64,000 bases of DNA from Henckelia pumila. Its lineage: Eukaryota > Streptophyta > Magnoliopsida > Lamiales > Gesneriaceae. A model generated the notes under the pieces. It ran no database searches. It was not told the origin of the DNA and saw only the letters and a list, made by a program, of their open reading frames with translations. Below are positions 43,893 through 54,811 of this stretch, piece after piece. The DNA lies in assembly GCF_033568475.1 (NCBI RefSeq), contig NC_133123.1, forward strand, positions 153,465,753 to 153,529,752, given 5' to 3'. Made by a program: the position numbers and the translations under genes. The first letter of the stretch is position 1. Every line of letters begins with the position of its first letter.

Positions 43893-45461
43893 AGCATTTG
43901 CGATGCCGAGTACCACGTTTCATTGGTATGGAACATAGAGATGTTCAAAGCATGCAAATGGATATTCATATGATGAATGATCGAACTACCCTATCCGGAC
44001 TTTCCAAGTGGTTATCACTTATCGAGTGGATAAAGTCCGTGGTTTTGGTTGTACACCATTAGTCCTTACTACTTGAAACATCATGGAGACTCTATATGCT
44101 AGTACTGTACTTTGACTCGTTTACCGACTCTATTGGGGTCATCAGGTGTCCGGATTGGGTGCAGTTACGACACATATAGGATTCGATGCTTTGTTGTCAA
44201 TGATTCACCACATGATTGCGAGCATGGATATCCTATGCGATCTGAGGAGATATTAGTGTGACAAATCTCTGGCCAGAGTACATGATGTGCTTTAAGAAAT
44301 GGTTTCTTACTAGCACATGCGATGTCACTATTTGATCTTCAAGATGTTTTGCATAGTTATCGAATCTCGAACAACTCTCGATGTACCAATGGTTGTTGAT
44401 TCGATCGGGATATATGGTTGAAGAGACCGTACTGTACGCTAACCAAAATCTACTAGTTCTTGCAGGCACTATCAGTGATACCTAGGGAATCATGGTGCGA
44501 TGTTGCTAGACGCTCTTACCATGATTCGATGGGTAAGTCGGAAATTGTTGTTCCGAGTCACAAGGAGTTGTGAGCCCACGGCTAGCTGTATCCCTGAACC
44601 ATTGAGGGTCACACAAGTAATGGATTACTAAACCCCGTTGAGATAGTTAAATTTAAATAGTTAAATTTAATGAAAGAGAAGTTGGACTTCTTAACTAAAG
44701 GGAGTGAAATTTCCTAAAATGACATAGGGATGGACATTTTTTGAAATCACTGAATTTGGATTCAAAAAAATTATCTTGACTTTAAAAGATGCAGAAATGG
44801 TTTCTGTGCGCATTGGTAAAATCAGTTTATCAATCGGAGTCACGATGAATTTTATATTAATTTCTATAATAACATGTTTGGCTTGTTGGGCTTAAGTTAT
44901 AGATTATGGGCCCTAAGGAGTTAGAGTCCAAATATAATTATAACTTAATCCAGTCTAAAAATTATCTATAAATACATGTGTAGTGTTCGAAAATCATAAG
45001 CTTTCAGTCTTGAAATTTTCAAAAATCACTCATAATATTCAAGGGGAATTTTCGAAAATCCTCTGTCCCTTTCTGAGAAAATTCGGTCTGTGATTTTTGT
45101 GAAAAATTACATTCCGAATTAACAGATCAAATTGTTTATTCTCTTCGATAAACATCTGATTGATTTCTAGTGCAATCAATAAGAGGGTTTTTGTTTTTCG
45201 TTCGTGGACTTAATTCCGAAGGCTGATCTTGATAGTCATCGGTTCCCGGGATATACAAGAAGAGCAGATTAAATTCTGTTGGTGTCCATAATCAACCCTT
45301 TGCTTGAAGAGGTAAAATATTAATTGTAATTATTATTTTACTTGCACAATTTATTCGTTACGATTTGATACCCGAGATATGGAATCGTTCCATATATAAA
45401 ACTTTTTAAACTTTCGCTGCACCGGGTATCAGATCTTTGATCTGAAAACAGTTTTTCAACA
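43893..45461 (+). repeat. 5' LTR, second part with promoter
   Basis: Resumes with AGCATTTGCGATGCCGAG and ends TTTTTCAACA before the primer site. It contains TATAAATA at 44967-44974, matching the TATA box of the minus-strand copy. Total LTR without the insert is about 1.88 kb. The 78-residue minus-strand frame 44233-44469 is also present in the other LTR (3460-3696) and is a conserved-LTR shadow. Confidence 0.9.
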
Positions 45462-45462
45462 G

Positions 45463-45478
45463 TGGTATCAAAGCCAGG
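45463..45478 (+). other. Primer-binding site, tRNA-Met type
   Basis: TGGTATCAAAGCCAGG one base after the LTR; one substitution (CAAAG for CAGAG) from the standard site seen in the minus-strand copy. Confidence 0.9.
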
Positions 45479-45583
45479 TTGCTCTCAGATCAAACGATTA
45501 AATTAATTGATTGTAAAAAATTTTTAGCCTCGGGTTTTTTGAAACAAAAACGAATTTTAAAATTAAAATTTAATGGACACATC

Positions 45584-45604
45584 GGGCAGCGAGCCTCGCT
45601 GCCC
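45584..45604 (+). other. Leader hairpin GGGCAGCGA / TCGCTGCCC
   Basis: A perfect 9-bp stem with loop GCC, about 105 nt after the primer site, at the start of a GC-rich patch running to about 45690. The minus-strand copy has the same stem extended by one A-T pair and a different loop. The 73-residue frame across this patch (45479-45700) is a by-product of the GC repeats. Confidence 0.6.
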
Positions 45605-46627
45605 AGGGCAGCGCCGGGAGCTGCCCTAGCCCGGGCCCCATTAGGGGCGGGGCTGCCCAGGATTGTCCCGGGCAGCCTGGGAAAATTAAATTTTTTTTAA
45701 ATTAAAATTTTAATATTTTGAAATTTTAGTTTTTGGTCCGATCGAAAATTGTTTTTGATTGGTCCACGAGGAATCAGATCAAATTGTTTGAGTCCGAAAT
45801 TTTTAAAATTGATTTTTGGATAAATTTGAATTTTTGGAAAATTTATAAATTTTATCCGTTAAATTAGATTTTATAAAATTAATTATTTTGGTACAATTGA
45901 TGATAAGATATGATCTTATGAAAGGATGAGATAAAATATGATTTATCTTCTTAATTATGATGCCATTGCATGTTATACAATTATTTAATTATTGAATTAA
46001 TTATTGGATAAAAGGATGATCGATTGCCATGACCAATATTATAGGTGTATGTTAGGTAATTTACATTTGTTTTTATTGTTGTTGGGTTTTATTAATGGGC
46101 CTGGTTTATGGCCCAATTTGAATTGTCATTTGTAATAAAAAGTGGGCTTGGTTTATGGCCCGTTCCCACCCTTAAATATGTATCCCCTACTTGTCATCGA
46201 AATTTATTGTAAATTTATTAGACTTAGTGGGATATAAAGATTTGAAGACAATGGTGGGCCCAGCAGACAATAAAGACCGAAGAAATGTAAATTGGAAGCT
46301 CAATGTAATAAGATTGCATTGCATACTTGCATATTACCTAGGATTGGACTTAGACTCGTGATTGGAAACCACGGGTCGATTAGTTATTGGGGTCGATCAT
46401 CCTTACATAATATATGATATTATTGTTGTATGCATGTTTAGACTAAATTGTATGAATCCCGCAAGCATACAAATATTGCATGATGAGACTTTTTCAAAAA
46501 TTAAAAATCCCTCATTTTAAATATGATTTAAAATTGATATCAAGATTAATAAAAGGGAATTTAAATATGGTTTAAATATTCCTACATTCCATCAACGATC
46601 AATGTATGAGATGCTACCCGCGGATAC

Positions 46628-46905
46628 GATCCGGCTCATATTATTGGGGGGCCCGTTCTTCGGAAGTTGTACATTGGATCGACACATGTTGTAAGTTGGG
46701 TGGAACTCCCATGGGATTGGATCATATTATTGAGGATCCACATGGCGACCGTCCATCACAACTTAATATTGATGGGTCATCTTGACATGTCACTATAAAC
46801 GGCGTCATATTATTGGGCCCTTATTGGACATGAGGTAAAAACATGGAGGTTGCTTTGGAAGCAATTGGGCTCTACCTTTTGAAAATTATGGTTGGCTGAT
46901 ATTAT
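46628..46905 (+). repeat. Four spaced GGCTCATATTATTGGG-like motifs in the leader
   Basis: The core ATATTATT recurs four times (near 46637, 46725, 46809 and 46898) with GGC before and G-runs after, the same spacing as in the minus-strand copy (963-1227). 45700-46620 is AT-rich leader with nothing else recognisable. Confidence 0.7.
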
Positions 46906-47100
46906 TCGGGACTATGATTTGTCAATTGGACTCCATGTTCCAACTAAGGAAAACAGTTTTCCGTTTTCACTAGAGGGTAGTGGAATCGTTAAAATAGTGG
47001 GAGAGTAATTCATAAAATTAAAATCGCCATATTTTATGTCTTAGTAAATTAATTAAACAATCACTTATTATTGTCTGTTTCTTTTCAGTATTTCATTACG

Positions 47101-47930
47101 ATGAATTCTTGTAATCCACTATTATCAATTCTCGATCAAAACAAGTTGACTGGTGCAAAATATACGGAATGGTTCCGTAAATTAAAGATTGTTCTAAGTT
47201 CGGAAAAGGCTTTCTACGTGCTAGAAAAGCCTCCTCCAAAGGAAGCCCCGGCTAATATAAGTCCGGAAGAGTTAAATAAACTTGATACATGGTGGGACCA
47301 TGATATCAAGGCCAAAAGTTACATGCAAGCCTCGATTTCTGATGAACTTCAGAGGCGATTTGAGGATGCAGTGAATGCTGCTGACATTCACAAGGCACTC
47401 AAGGAACTTTTTGGAGCTCAATCAAGATTCGAAAAATATGTGACTGTCAAAGAGCTTATGACATGCCGCACGCGAGATGGGACTTCGGTCCGTGAGCATG
47501 GGGTACACATGATTGGGCTCATTGAAAAGTTGGTAAAACTCGATCTGACGTTGGAGCACGAACTTAGTGCGGACTTATTACTTCTATCTCTTCCTTCATC
47601 GTATGAAGGTTTTGTGGTTAACTTCAATATGAACAAGATAGAGGCCACCCTTGAAGAGATGGTCAAATGCTTGTCACATATGAAGCCACACTAAAGAAGG
47701 ATAAACCGGTACTCTTGGTTGGTTCCTCTTCTAACTCTAAGAAAGGGCCAAGTGGAAAGGGCAAGAAACGTTCTGCCCCGCCCAAGAAAATTGTACCAAA
47801 GAAGAAGGGCAAGACAAAGGCTTCAAACGAGAACAAGAATGATGATGCTTGCCATTACTGCAAGAAAATCGGTCATTGGAAGCGTAACTGCAAAGAATAC
47901 CTCGAGCAGTTGAGAACTGCAAAGGGTATG
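47101..47930 (+). pseudogene. Angela-type Gag, one frameshift
   Basis: Starts at ATG 47101 (MNSCNPLLSILDQNKL), chosen by homology with the minus-strand gag rather than the upstream in-frame start at 47071. The Gag core includes LDTWWDHDIKAK and RRFEDAVNAADIH. A single-base loss near 47664 (AAATGCTTG against AATATGCTTG) shifts the last 90 residues into the frame 47667-47930, which has a Lys-rich linker and the CCHC knuckle CHYCKKIGHWKRNC (about 47850-47891). The Athila-type insertion follows at 47936, shortly after the knuckle. Confidence 0.85.
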
Positions 47931-47935
47931 TTTTA
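47931..47935 (+). other. Target-site duplication TTTTA, left
   Basis: TTTTA directly before the Athila-type 5' LTR, repeated at 54807-54811. Joining the two sides at one copy restores the reading between Gag and protease. Confidence 0.9.
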
Positions 47936-48150
47936 TGATAGGTGTGTTTTAGTTGCATATTTTAGTATCATTTTAGTGTCGTTTAGCATGCATTTATATG
48001 TTTTGATTTAGATGTTCATATTTCATTTATTATGTCTACATAACATGCTCCCGGATTTATTGTGTAGGAAACAACATTTTATGAAGAAAGTTTGGAGTGC
48101 AAAAAAATTGAAGAAAAGAAGAAAATAAAGAAGATGAAAAGGTAGAGCGG

Positions 48151-48197
48151 TTCGTTAGAGCTGTTAACGAACAGCTCTACCCAACAGCTCTAACGAA
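48151..48197 (+). other. Inverted-repeat cluster with two competing partners
   Basis: The arm TTCGTTAGAGCTGTT (48151-48165) is fully complementary to 48183-48197, and its part TAGAGCTGTT also pairs with AACAGCTCTA at 48170-48179. Two exclusive hairpins are therefore possible. The same arrangement is at 53502-53548 in the 3' LTR. Confidence 0.75.
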
Positions 48198-48433
48198 CAG
48201 CCCTTGAAGGAGTGCTATCGCTCTACAAAGGGCTTTTACTGTAGAAAAGGAAGAAAGAAGGAATGAAGCGCTGTTGCTTGCCAGGAGGCGCTATCGCGCA
48301 CAATTTCAGTGCAAGGAATGAAGCGCGGCTGGGATGCGCTAACGCGCAAGGAAGAGAAATAGTCTCGCTCGATCCGCGGAACTTGTCCGATCGAGAGAGA
48401 CCCATTTTCCGGAAGACAGTAGCAATTGATAGT

Positions 48434-48473
48434 CTCTCGCTCGATCCGCATGTTTCTACCGATCGAGCGAGAG
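48434..48473 (+). other. 13-bp perfect inverted repeat in the LTR
   Basis: CTCTCGCTCGATC (48434-48446) and GATCGAGCGAGAG (48461-48473) with a 14-nt loop. A weaker related hairpin lies just before it (48363-48400). Both are kept in the 3' LTR. Confidence 0.8.
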
Positions 48474-49459
48474 CCATGTTTCGGAAAAAAAATATATTTT
48501 TGAAAAATTTGTTAATTTAGTTCCTAGCCTTTATTAGACTATTATTCCATTTTTATTAGAGGATTATCAGACTTGTGGAGACAGAGGGGAGGCTAGGTTT
48601 TCTTCTTTTCTTCTTAATTCTAGTTTTCTTCTTTTTCTTTGAATTTTATGGATTCTGCTATGAATAGTTGTAGTTAAAATCTTTTACTTGGTTGAGGGAG
48701 ACGAGACCCTTGATTTAATTTATTCATGAGATTTTGATTTTCAATGTTTGATTTTTTATCAATTATCATGAATTATTCTGAATTGATTGATATGCTTGTG
48801 TATGAGATTTTTAGATTGGCCATCTTAGGATTTCATTATACAATCGAATGCTAAATTAGAATTCAAATCCGTAATTGTTTGAAACCTCTAATTTGTGAAG
48901 AAACTACAATTAATAATTGTCCTCTTGTGAGATTAGGAATTGTAGGGATAATAATTGACTAGGATAAATTCATCCGCTTGTGTATGGGTTGTCTAGCTTT
49001 ATCAGTTTTACTAGTTTGAATGCTACCGTGGATTTAAATCTGATCGCTTGTATTGGGTTAGTTTATGGGGTAAGGGTTAACTTAGAACGCTTGTGCCTAG
49101 TTAACTAAAATTAAGGTGAAACAGGAATTAAATTTTCGATGATGAATATTTGATATGATTAATTATTTTTAGATGATCAATGATTGAATGAATAATATCA
49201 AGGGTGTAGTCGACCGATACCAAGTTTCGTTTCTTATTGATTTTTCCAAGTTAATTTTCATTCTTGCATGTTATTGAATTTTAATTGCTTAAAGTTTTTA
49301 GTAGTTAATCCAAACTAAAAACCCCCCTATTTTATTTATTTAGAATACTTTAAATTTACCTTTCCTCGTGGGAACGATCCCTACTCACGCTACTACATTA
49401 ATTTGTTTATCTGATTGAGTCGGGTAATTTGGGTGTACACGATAAGCGCTACCAAATTT

Positions 49460-49477
49460 TGGCGCCGTTTCCGGGGA
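49460..49477 (+). other. Primer-binding site, tRNA-Asp type
   Basis: TGGCGCCGTTTCCGGGGA, five bases after the LTR; Athila elements typically have TGGCGCCGTTGCCGGGGA. Confidence 0.88.
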
Positions 49478-49549
49478 TCGGTGTTAATTTATTGTGTTCT
49501 TCTTTTATTTTATTTTTTTTATTCCTCGTAGTGCTACTCTGGTTTGTTC

Positions 49550-50895
49550 ATGCTTTCAGGTGAATCTTCGGAAGAAGAAGAATTTCCATATGACCCAGAG
49601 ATAGAAAGAACCTTGCTTACGCGACGGAGAGAAGCTCGTAGGAAACAACAAGAGGAAGCTGCTCGAGTTTCATTCCCTGAAGAAGAGATGGCTGCTAACG
49701 CCAATCTGAGTTTGAGACAATTGGGCACTCCTGATCCTAACCAACAGCCCTTATGCATTCCTTTCCCACTCTAGAAAATAATGCTAATTTTGAATTGAAA
49801 TCTGGACTGATACACTTACTTCCTGCTTTTCATGGTCTTGCAGGTGAGGATCCGCACAAACATCTGATGGAATTCCACGTGGTGTGTTCAAGCATGAAAC
49901 CACATGAAGTTACAGAGGAACAGATTCAGCTCAGAGCCTTTCCTTTCTCTCTAAAGAGTTCTGCTAAGGATTGGCTGTACTATTTACCATCTGGATCCAT
50001 CACCACCTGGACTGAGATGAAGAGGATATTTTTAGAGAAGTACTTTCCAGCTTCTAGAGCAGCAAACATCCGGAAAGAAATCTATGGGTGCAAACAGCAG
50101 ATGGGAGAATCACTGCACGAGTATTGGGAGCGCTTCAAGAAACTTTGCGCCAGCTGCCCACAACATCAGATAAGTGAAAACTTACTAATTCAATACTGTT
50201 ATGAAGGGTTGTTGTCTCATAACAGGAATATGCTGGATGCGGCTAGTGGAGAAGTTTTTGTGGACAAAACTCTGGTGCAGGCAAGGAACTTAATAGAAAA
50301 TATGGCTGCCAATTCTCAGCAATTTGGCACCAACAGAAGTGATCCTGCACCAAGGAAGAGTAACGAGGTAAACGTTTCTTCCCTTGAACAACAACTGAGC
50401 GAACTGACGTCTCTTGTGCGTCATATGGCTGTAGGGAATGGACAGATTGCAAAGGTATGTGGAATCTGCACTCAAGTGGGACATGCAACTGACATGTGTC
50501 CCACTCTTCAAGAGGGATATGCGGAACAAGTAAATGCAGCAGGAGGATTTCCAGGGCCACCTCAGCAGAAGTATGATCCTTACTCTAACACATTTAATCC
50601 AGGTTGGAGGGATCATCCAAACCTCAGATATGGTAATCCTCCAGCAAATCAGCCTGGACCTCAAGCACCCCAGCACAATCAATCTTATAGGCAAACGTAC
50701 CCTCCACCACAGCACCCTCAGATTCCTACGCCAGGTGAGTCTCTTGAAAACATAGTTCAGAATCTTGCCACTAATAATTTGGCTTTTCAACAGGATACTC
50801 GGATGAGCATCCAAAACTTAAATACCCAAATGGGGCAGCTCGCTGCAGCAATCAACAAGTTGGAAGCACAAAATTCCTGCCGTTTGCCTTCATAA
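49550..50895 (+). pseudogene. Athila-type Gag, one frameshift
   Basis: The first part from ATG 49550 (MLSGESSEEEEFPYDPEIER) is shifted by one base near 49765 into the frame that runs to the TAA at 50893. That frame holds the retrotransposon-Gag domain: FHGLAGEDPHKHLMEF, LRAFPFSLKSSAKDWLYYLP, W..MK..FLEKYFP and SCPQHQISENLLIQYCYEG. After it come one CCHC knuckle (CGICTQVGHATDMC, about 50461-50502), a Pro/Gln-rich linker and a coiled-coil-like end (LNTQMGQLAAAINKLEAQ). A non-autonomous element could still have used this Gag before the shift arose. Confidence 0.87.
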
Positions 50896-50898
50896 ATA

Positions 50899-51966
50899 GT
50901 GGTGAATCCGAGGGAGAATGTGAGTGATATTACTTTGAGGAGTGGAAAAGAGCTGCAGATTCAAAATGGATTGGTCAAAGAACCGGTAGAGACTGAAGGG
51001 GACAAAGAATCTAAGGTGGAGGAGAGTGAGTCCACCCCTAAAGAAGCACCGCGAGGTAAGTTTTCCCCTTTTTCTGAGTATAAACTTGTAGCCCCTTTTT
51101 CCTTAGCTTTGAAGGATTCTAGGAAAAATGAGGGGATTAAGGAGCTCTATGAAACTTTTCGTAGATGCGAGGTAAACATTCCACTGTTGGATGCTATTAA
51201 GCAAGTACCTCTCTAAGCTAAATTTTTGAAAGAATTGTGTACTATGAAAAGACAACAAAAGTTGAAGGGATGTAAGAAAGTTGAATTGGGAGAATAGGTC
51301 TCTGCCGTCATTCAAAGAAAGGTACCTACAAAATGCAAGGACCCAGGTATGTTCTCTATTTTGTGCAAAATAGGAGATTCTCAGCTTGATAAGGCCATGC
51401 TAGATTTAGGAGCATCGATTAATGTCATGCCATACTCTGTTTATGCGTCCTTATATCTTGGGCCTTTGATTGAAACTGCAATTGTTATTCAAATGGCTGA
51501 TAGATCTACTATTTATCCTAGGGGTCTGATAGAGGATGTTCTTGTGCAAGTTGATAATCTGGTTTTTCCTGCTGATTTTTATGTGATTGACATGAAAAAC
51601 AATGAATTGAATAGCCCTATTTTATTAGGAAGACCATTCTTGAAAACTTCTAAGTCTGTAATAGATGTTGATAAAGGTACTCTCACTATGGAATTCGATG
51701 GGAAAATTTCCAAATTTAATATTTTTGATGCCCTGAAAAATCCTGTTTGTGAAAGTGTTATTAATATACTTGCAACGCCTGCTGAAATTTCTACTGCTGA
51801 AAATTTTATCTCTGATATGCAGGCACCAAAAACCGCGACAAAACATCCTCCTGACCGAGCGAAAAGAATTTCCAAGAAGTCAAAGCAGAAAAAGCATGGA
51901 ACATTGACTGGAAAAATTATGAAGTGGGTGAAGGTGGACAAAGGAATCAGATTTAAACCACCCTGA
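50899..51966 (+). pseudogene. Athila-type protease region, three in-frame stops
   Basis: In the same frame as the main Gag ORF, separated by TAA (50893), TAA (51214) and TAG (51294). 50899-51216 is a linker with LRSGKEL and PFSEYK. 51349-51966 contains the aspartic protease fold: ILCKIGDSQLDKAMLDLGAS with active-site DLGA, MADRSTIYPRGLIEDVLV, FPADFYVIDM and PILLGRPFLKTS. It ends KWVKVDKGIRFKPP. Pol never begins afterwards; instead the GGAGGCAACCCAG motif of Athila-type 3' regions follows at about 52018. Confidence 0.85.
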
Positions 51967-52689
51967 GGAACTGCAACATTCAGTCGAGCCAATGACCGTA
52001 AACAAAGGCGCTTACTAGGAGGCAACCCAGTGTTTTTTTTCCTTTATTTCATATTTGTTTGTTTTGTTTGGTTTTGTTTTGTTTTATTTTCCTTGTTTTT
52101 CAGTTAACCTAGCCGCACCATCTGCTGTCCAAAGTTTCAACTGGAATCTTCCGTTATTCAGCCAGATATCGCAGAGGAGGACACCAATCCATAAACCTGG
52201 GGAGTTTTCTTTTTTCTCTTTTCATTGCATTGCATTGCATTCATATTCTTTTGTGATTGTTAGTTGTTTAGTTTAGTTCTCGATCATTGAGGGCAATGCT
52301 TCGTTTAAGTGTGTGTGGGGGGGGGGGGTGCATTCAGTGTTTTGTTGTTTGTTTTGCATTATGTTTGTTGCGTACTTGCATATAGTTCGTAAATTGTGTC
52401 ATGAGTGTTTTGTGTGTATAAGTAAAGGATGAATTCTAGCCTATGACGAGATAGTTGAAAAAAAAATGGATTTTAAAAAAAAATTTGACTCTTAGTTGGA
52501 TATGAAAAACTGTAGGTTGTCTGTTGAATAATATTAAGCACGCATGTTTAACCAGTGAAGTGTAGCGATGTATTAGATATCGTGGATGTCTGTTGGACCA
52601 TTGCACGACAATAGGTGTTTGTGAAACTTGATAGAGTTTGAATCTTGATGATTTCTTTGATATGACATAAATGATCTTGGGCGCACCTG

Positions 52690-52691
<2 letters not shown>

Positions 52692-52737
<46 letters not shown>
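52692..52737. repeat. (AT)n microsatellite
   Basis: About 23 uninterrupted AT units; likely to vary in length between individuals. Confidence 0.95.
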
Positions 52738-52739
<2 letters not shown>

Positions 52740-53269
52740 GTACAACTCCATCCGGGCCTTGACAGGATTTAAATCTTAAAAGAGCAAGATCAAGGCTAAG
52801 TATGAGGATAAAATGGGGTTGATGCTCCATCCGGGCTATAGATGAGGGGATTGAAATTCTAATCCTGTCTTTGTTGTAGCTAAGTTTGCGGGTAATTATT
52901 GGGGCTAAAGAAATACCGGGTGCAAAATCCGGAGGTGCGTAATTATTCTCAAGAAAGTTGTGTTGTGTTGAAGGATTGTTGGGAGGAGAGTTCTTGATGG
53001 TGTAGCTTACACTGAATTGTTAATAGGTCGGCGAACAGTCTTGAAACTTTGTATTTTGAAGTTGCATGTAATTGGGGTAACATGGCACACACACACTTTC
53101 GCATTCGACTGAAGGTGTATCATTGATGATTGAGAGTCGCTATGAACTTATTTGTTAGATGAAAGTGGTTTTCTCTGAGGCTATGTTTTGCGTGATTCAT
53201 CCTTTCTTATGTTTTCGTTGTGTTTTCATTTTGTTTTGCATAACTTGCTCGAGGGCGAGCAAGGTTCAA

Positions 53270-53280
53270 GTGTGGGGGTA
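53270..53280 (+). other. Polypurine tract of the GAG-protease element
   Basis: GTGTGGGGGTA two bases before the 3' LTR start at 53283, preceded by GAGGGCGAGCAAGGTTCAA. Confidence 0.8.
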
Positions 53281-53282
53281 TT

Positions 53283-54806
53283 TGATAGGTGTGTTTTAGT
53301 TGCATATTTTAGTATCATTTTAGTGTCGTTTAGCATGCATTTATATGTTTTGATTTAGCATTTTGTTCATATTTCATTTATTATGTCTACATAACATGCT
53401 CCCGGATTTATTATGTAGGAAACAACATTTTATGAAGAAAGTTTGGAGTGCAAAAGAATTGAAGAAAAGAAGCAAATAAAGAAGATGAAAAAGTAGAGCG
53501 GTTCGTTAGAGCTGTTAACGAACAGCTCTACCCAACAGCTCTAACGAACAGCCCTTGAAGGAGTGCTATCGCTCTAACGAAGGGCTCTTACTGTAGAAAA
53601 GAAAGAAAGAAGGAATGAAGCGCTGTTGCTTGCCAGGAGGCGCTATCGCGCACAATTTCAGTGCAAGGAATGAAGCGCGGCTGGGATACGCTAACGCGCA
53701 AGGAAGAGAAATAGTCTCGCTAGATCCGCGGAACTTGTCCGATCGAGAGAGACCCATTTTCCGGAAGACAGTAGCAATTGAGAGTCTCTCGCTCGATCCG
53801 CATGTTTCTACCGATCGAGCGAGAGCCATGTTTCGGAAAAAAAAATATATTTTTGGAAACTTTGTTAATTTAGTTCCTAGCCTTTATTAGACTATTATTC
53901 CGTTTTTATTAGAGGATTATCAGACTTGTGGAGACAGAGGGGAGGCTAGGTTTTCTTCTTTTCTTCTTAATTCTAGTTTTCTTCTTTTTCTTTGAATTTT
54001 ATGGATTTTGCTATGAATAGTTGTAGCTAAACTCTTTTACTTGGTTGAGGAAGACGAGACCCTTGATTTAATTTATTCATGAGATTTTGATTTTCAATGT
54101 TTGATTTTTATCAATTATCATGAATTATTCTGAATTGATTGATATGCTTGTGTATGAGATTTTTAGATTGGCCATCTTAGGATTTCATTATACAATCGAA
54201 TGCTAAATTAGAATTCAAATCCGTAATTATTTGAAACCTCTAATTTGTGAAGCAACTACAATTAATAATTGTCCGCTTGTGATATTAGGAATTGTAGGGA
54301 TAATAATTGACTAGGATAAATTTATCCGCTTGTGTATGGGTTGTCTAGCTTTATCAGTTTTACTAGTTTGAATGCTACCGTGGATTTAAATCTGATCGCT
54401 TGTATTGGGTTAGTTTATGGGATAAGGGTTAACTTATAACGCTTGTGTCTAGTTAACTAAAATTAAGGTGAAACAGGAATTAAATTTCCGATGATGAATA
54501 TTTGATATGATTAATTATTTTTAGATGATCAATGATTGAATGAATAATATCAAGGGTGTAGTCGACCGATACCAAGTTTCGTTTCTTATTGATTTTTCCA
54601 AGTTAATTTTCATTCTTGCATGTTATTGAATTTTAATTGCTTAAAGTTTTTAGTAGTTAATCAAAACTAAAAACCCCCCTATTTTATTTATTTAGAATAC
54701 TTTAAATTTACCTTTCCTCGTGGGAACGATCCCTACTCACGCTACTACATTAATTTGTTTATCTGATTGAGTCGGGTAATTTGGGCGTACACGATAAGCG
54801 CTACCA
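53283..54806 (+). repeat. 3' LTR of the GAG-protease element
   Basis: 1524 bp; differs from the 5' LTR by scattered single changes and small indels, so the insertion is young relative to the other elements. It ends GCTACCA before TTTTA. Confidence 0.93.
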
Positions 54807-54811
54807 TTTTA
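54807..54811 (+). other. Target-site duplication TTTTA, right
   Basis: Exact partner of 47931-47935. Confidence 0.9.

Larger units (their letters stand above)
47936..49454 (+). repeat. 5' LTR of the GAG-protease element
   Basis: 1519 bp, TGATAGGTGTGTTTTAG... to ...AAGCGCTACCA. A hairpin-rich block lies at 48143-48480: TTCGTTAGAGCTGTT can pair with AACAGCTCTAACGAA, and CTCTCGCTCGATC pairs with GATCGAGCGAGAG. The 85-91-residue frames in both LTRs (48263-48520, 53615-53890) follow from these repeats. Confidence 0.93.
51967..53282 (+). other. 3' non-coding region of the GAG-protease element
   Basis: About 1.3 kb without a gene. Contains GCGCTTACTAGGAGGCAACCC (52009-52029), a G12 run at 52317-52328 in a polypurine-like context, an (AT)n microsatellite at about 52692-52737, and the terminal polypurine tract. 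Confidence 0.75.
47936..54806 (+). mobile_element. Athila-type Ty3/gypsy element with gag and protease only (non-autonomous)
   Basis: Two near-identical LTRs (47936-49454, 53283-54806), tRNA-Asp-type primer site, gag, a protease region, then non-coding DNA and a polypurine tract. The 3.8 kb interior has no RT, RNase H or integrase. Target duplication TTTTA on both sides. The gag and protease resemble Athila/Tat elements. It would need pol from a full-length relative; the layout recalls the TR-GAG class of plant elements. Confidence 0.92.

Noticed and set aside
45479..45700. Ala/Gly/Pro-rich 73-residue frame in the Angela leader
   Set aside because: Produced by the GC-rich hairpin patch; the equivalent place in the other copy is not a matching frame.
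48263..48520. Frame conserved in both LTRs of the GAG-protease element (also 53615-53890)
   Set aside because: Conservation follows from the LTR pair being copies of one another; the frame is built on inverted repeats.
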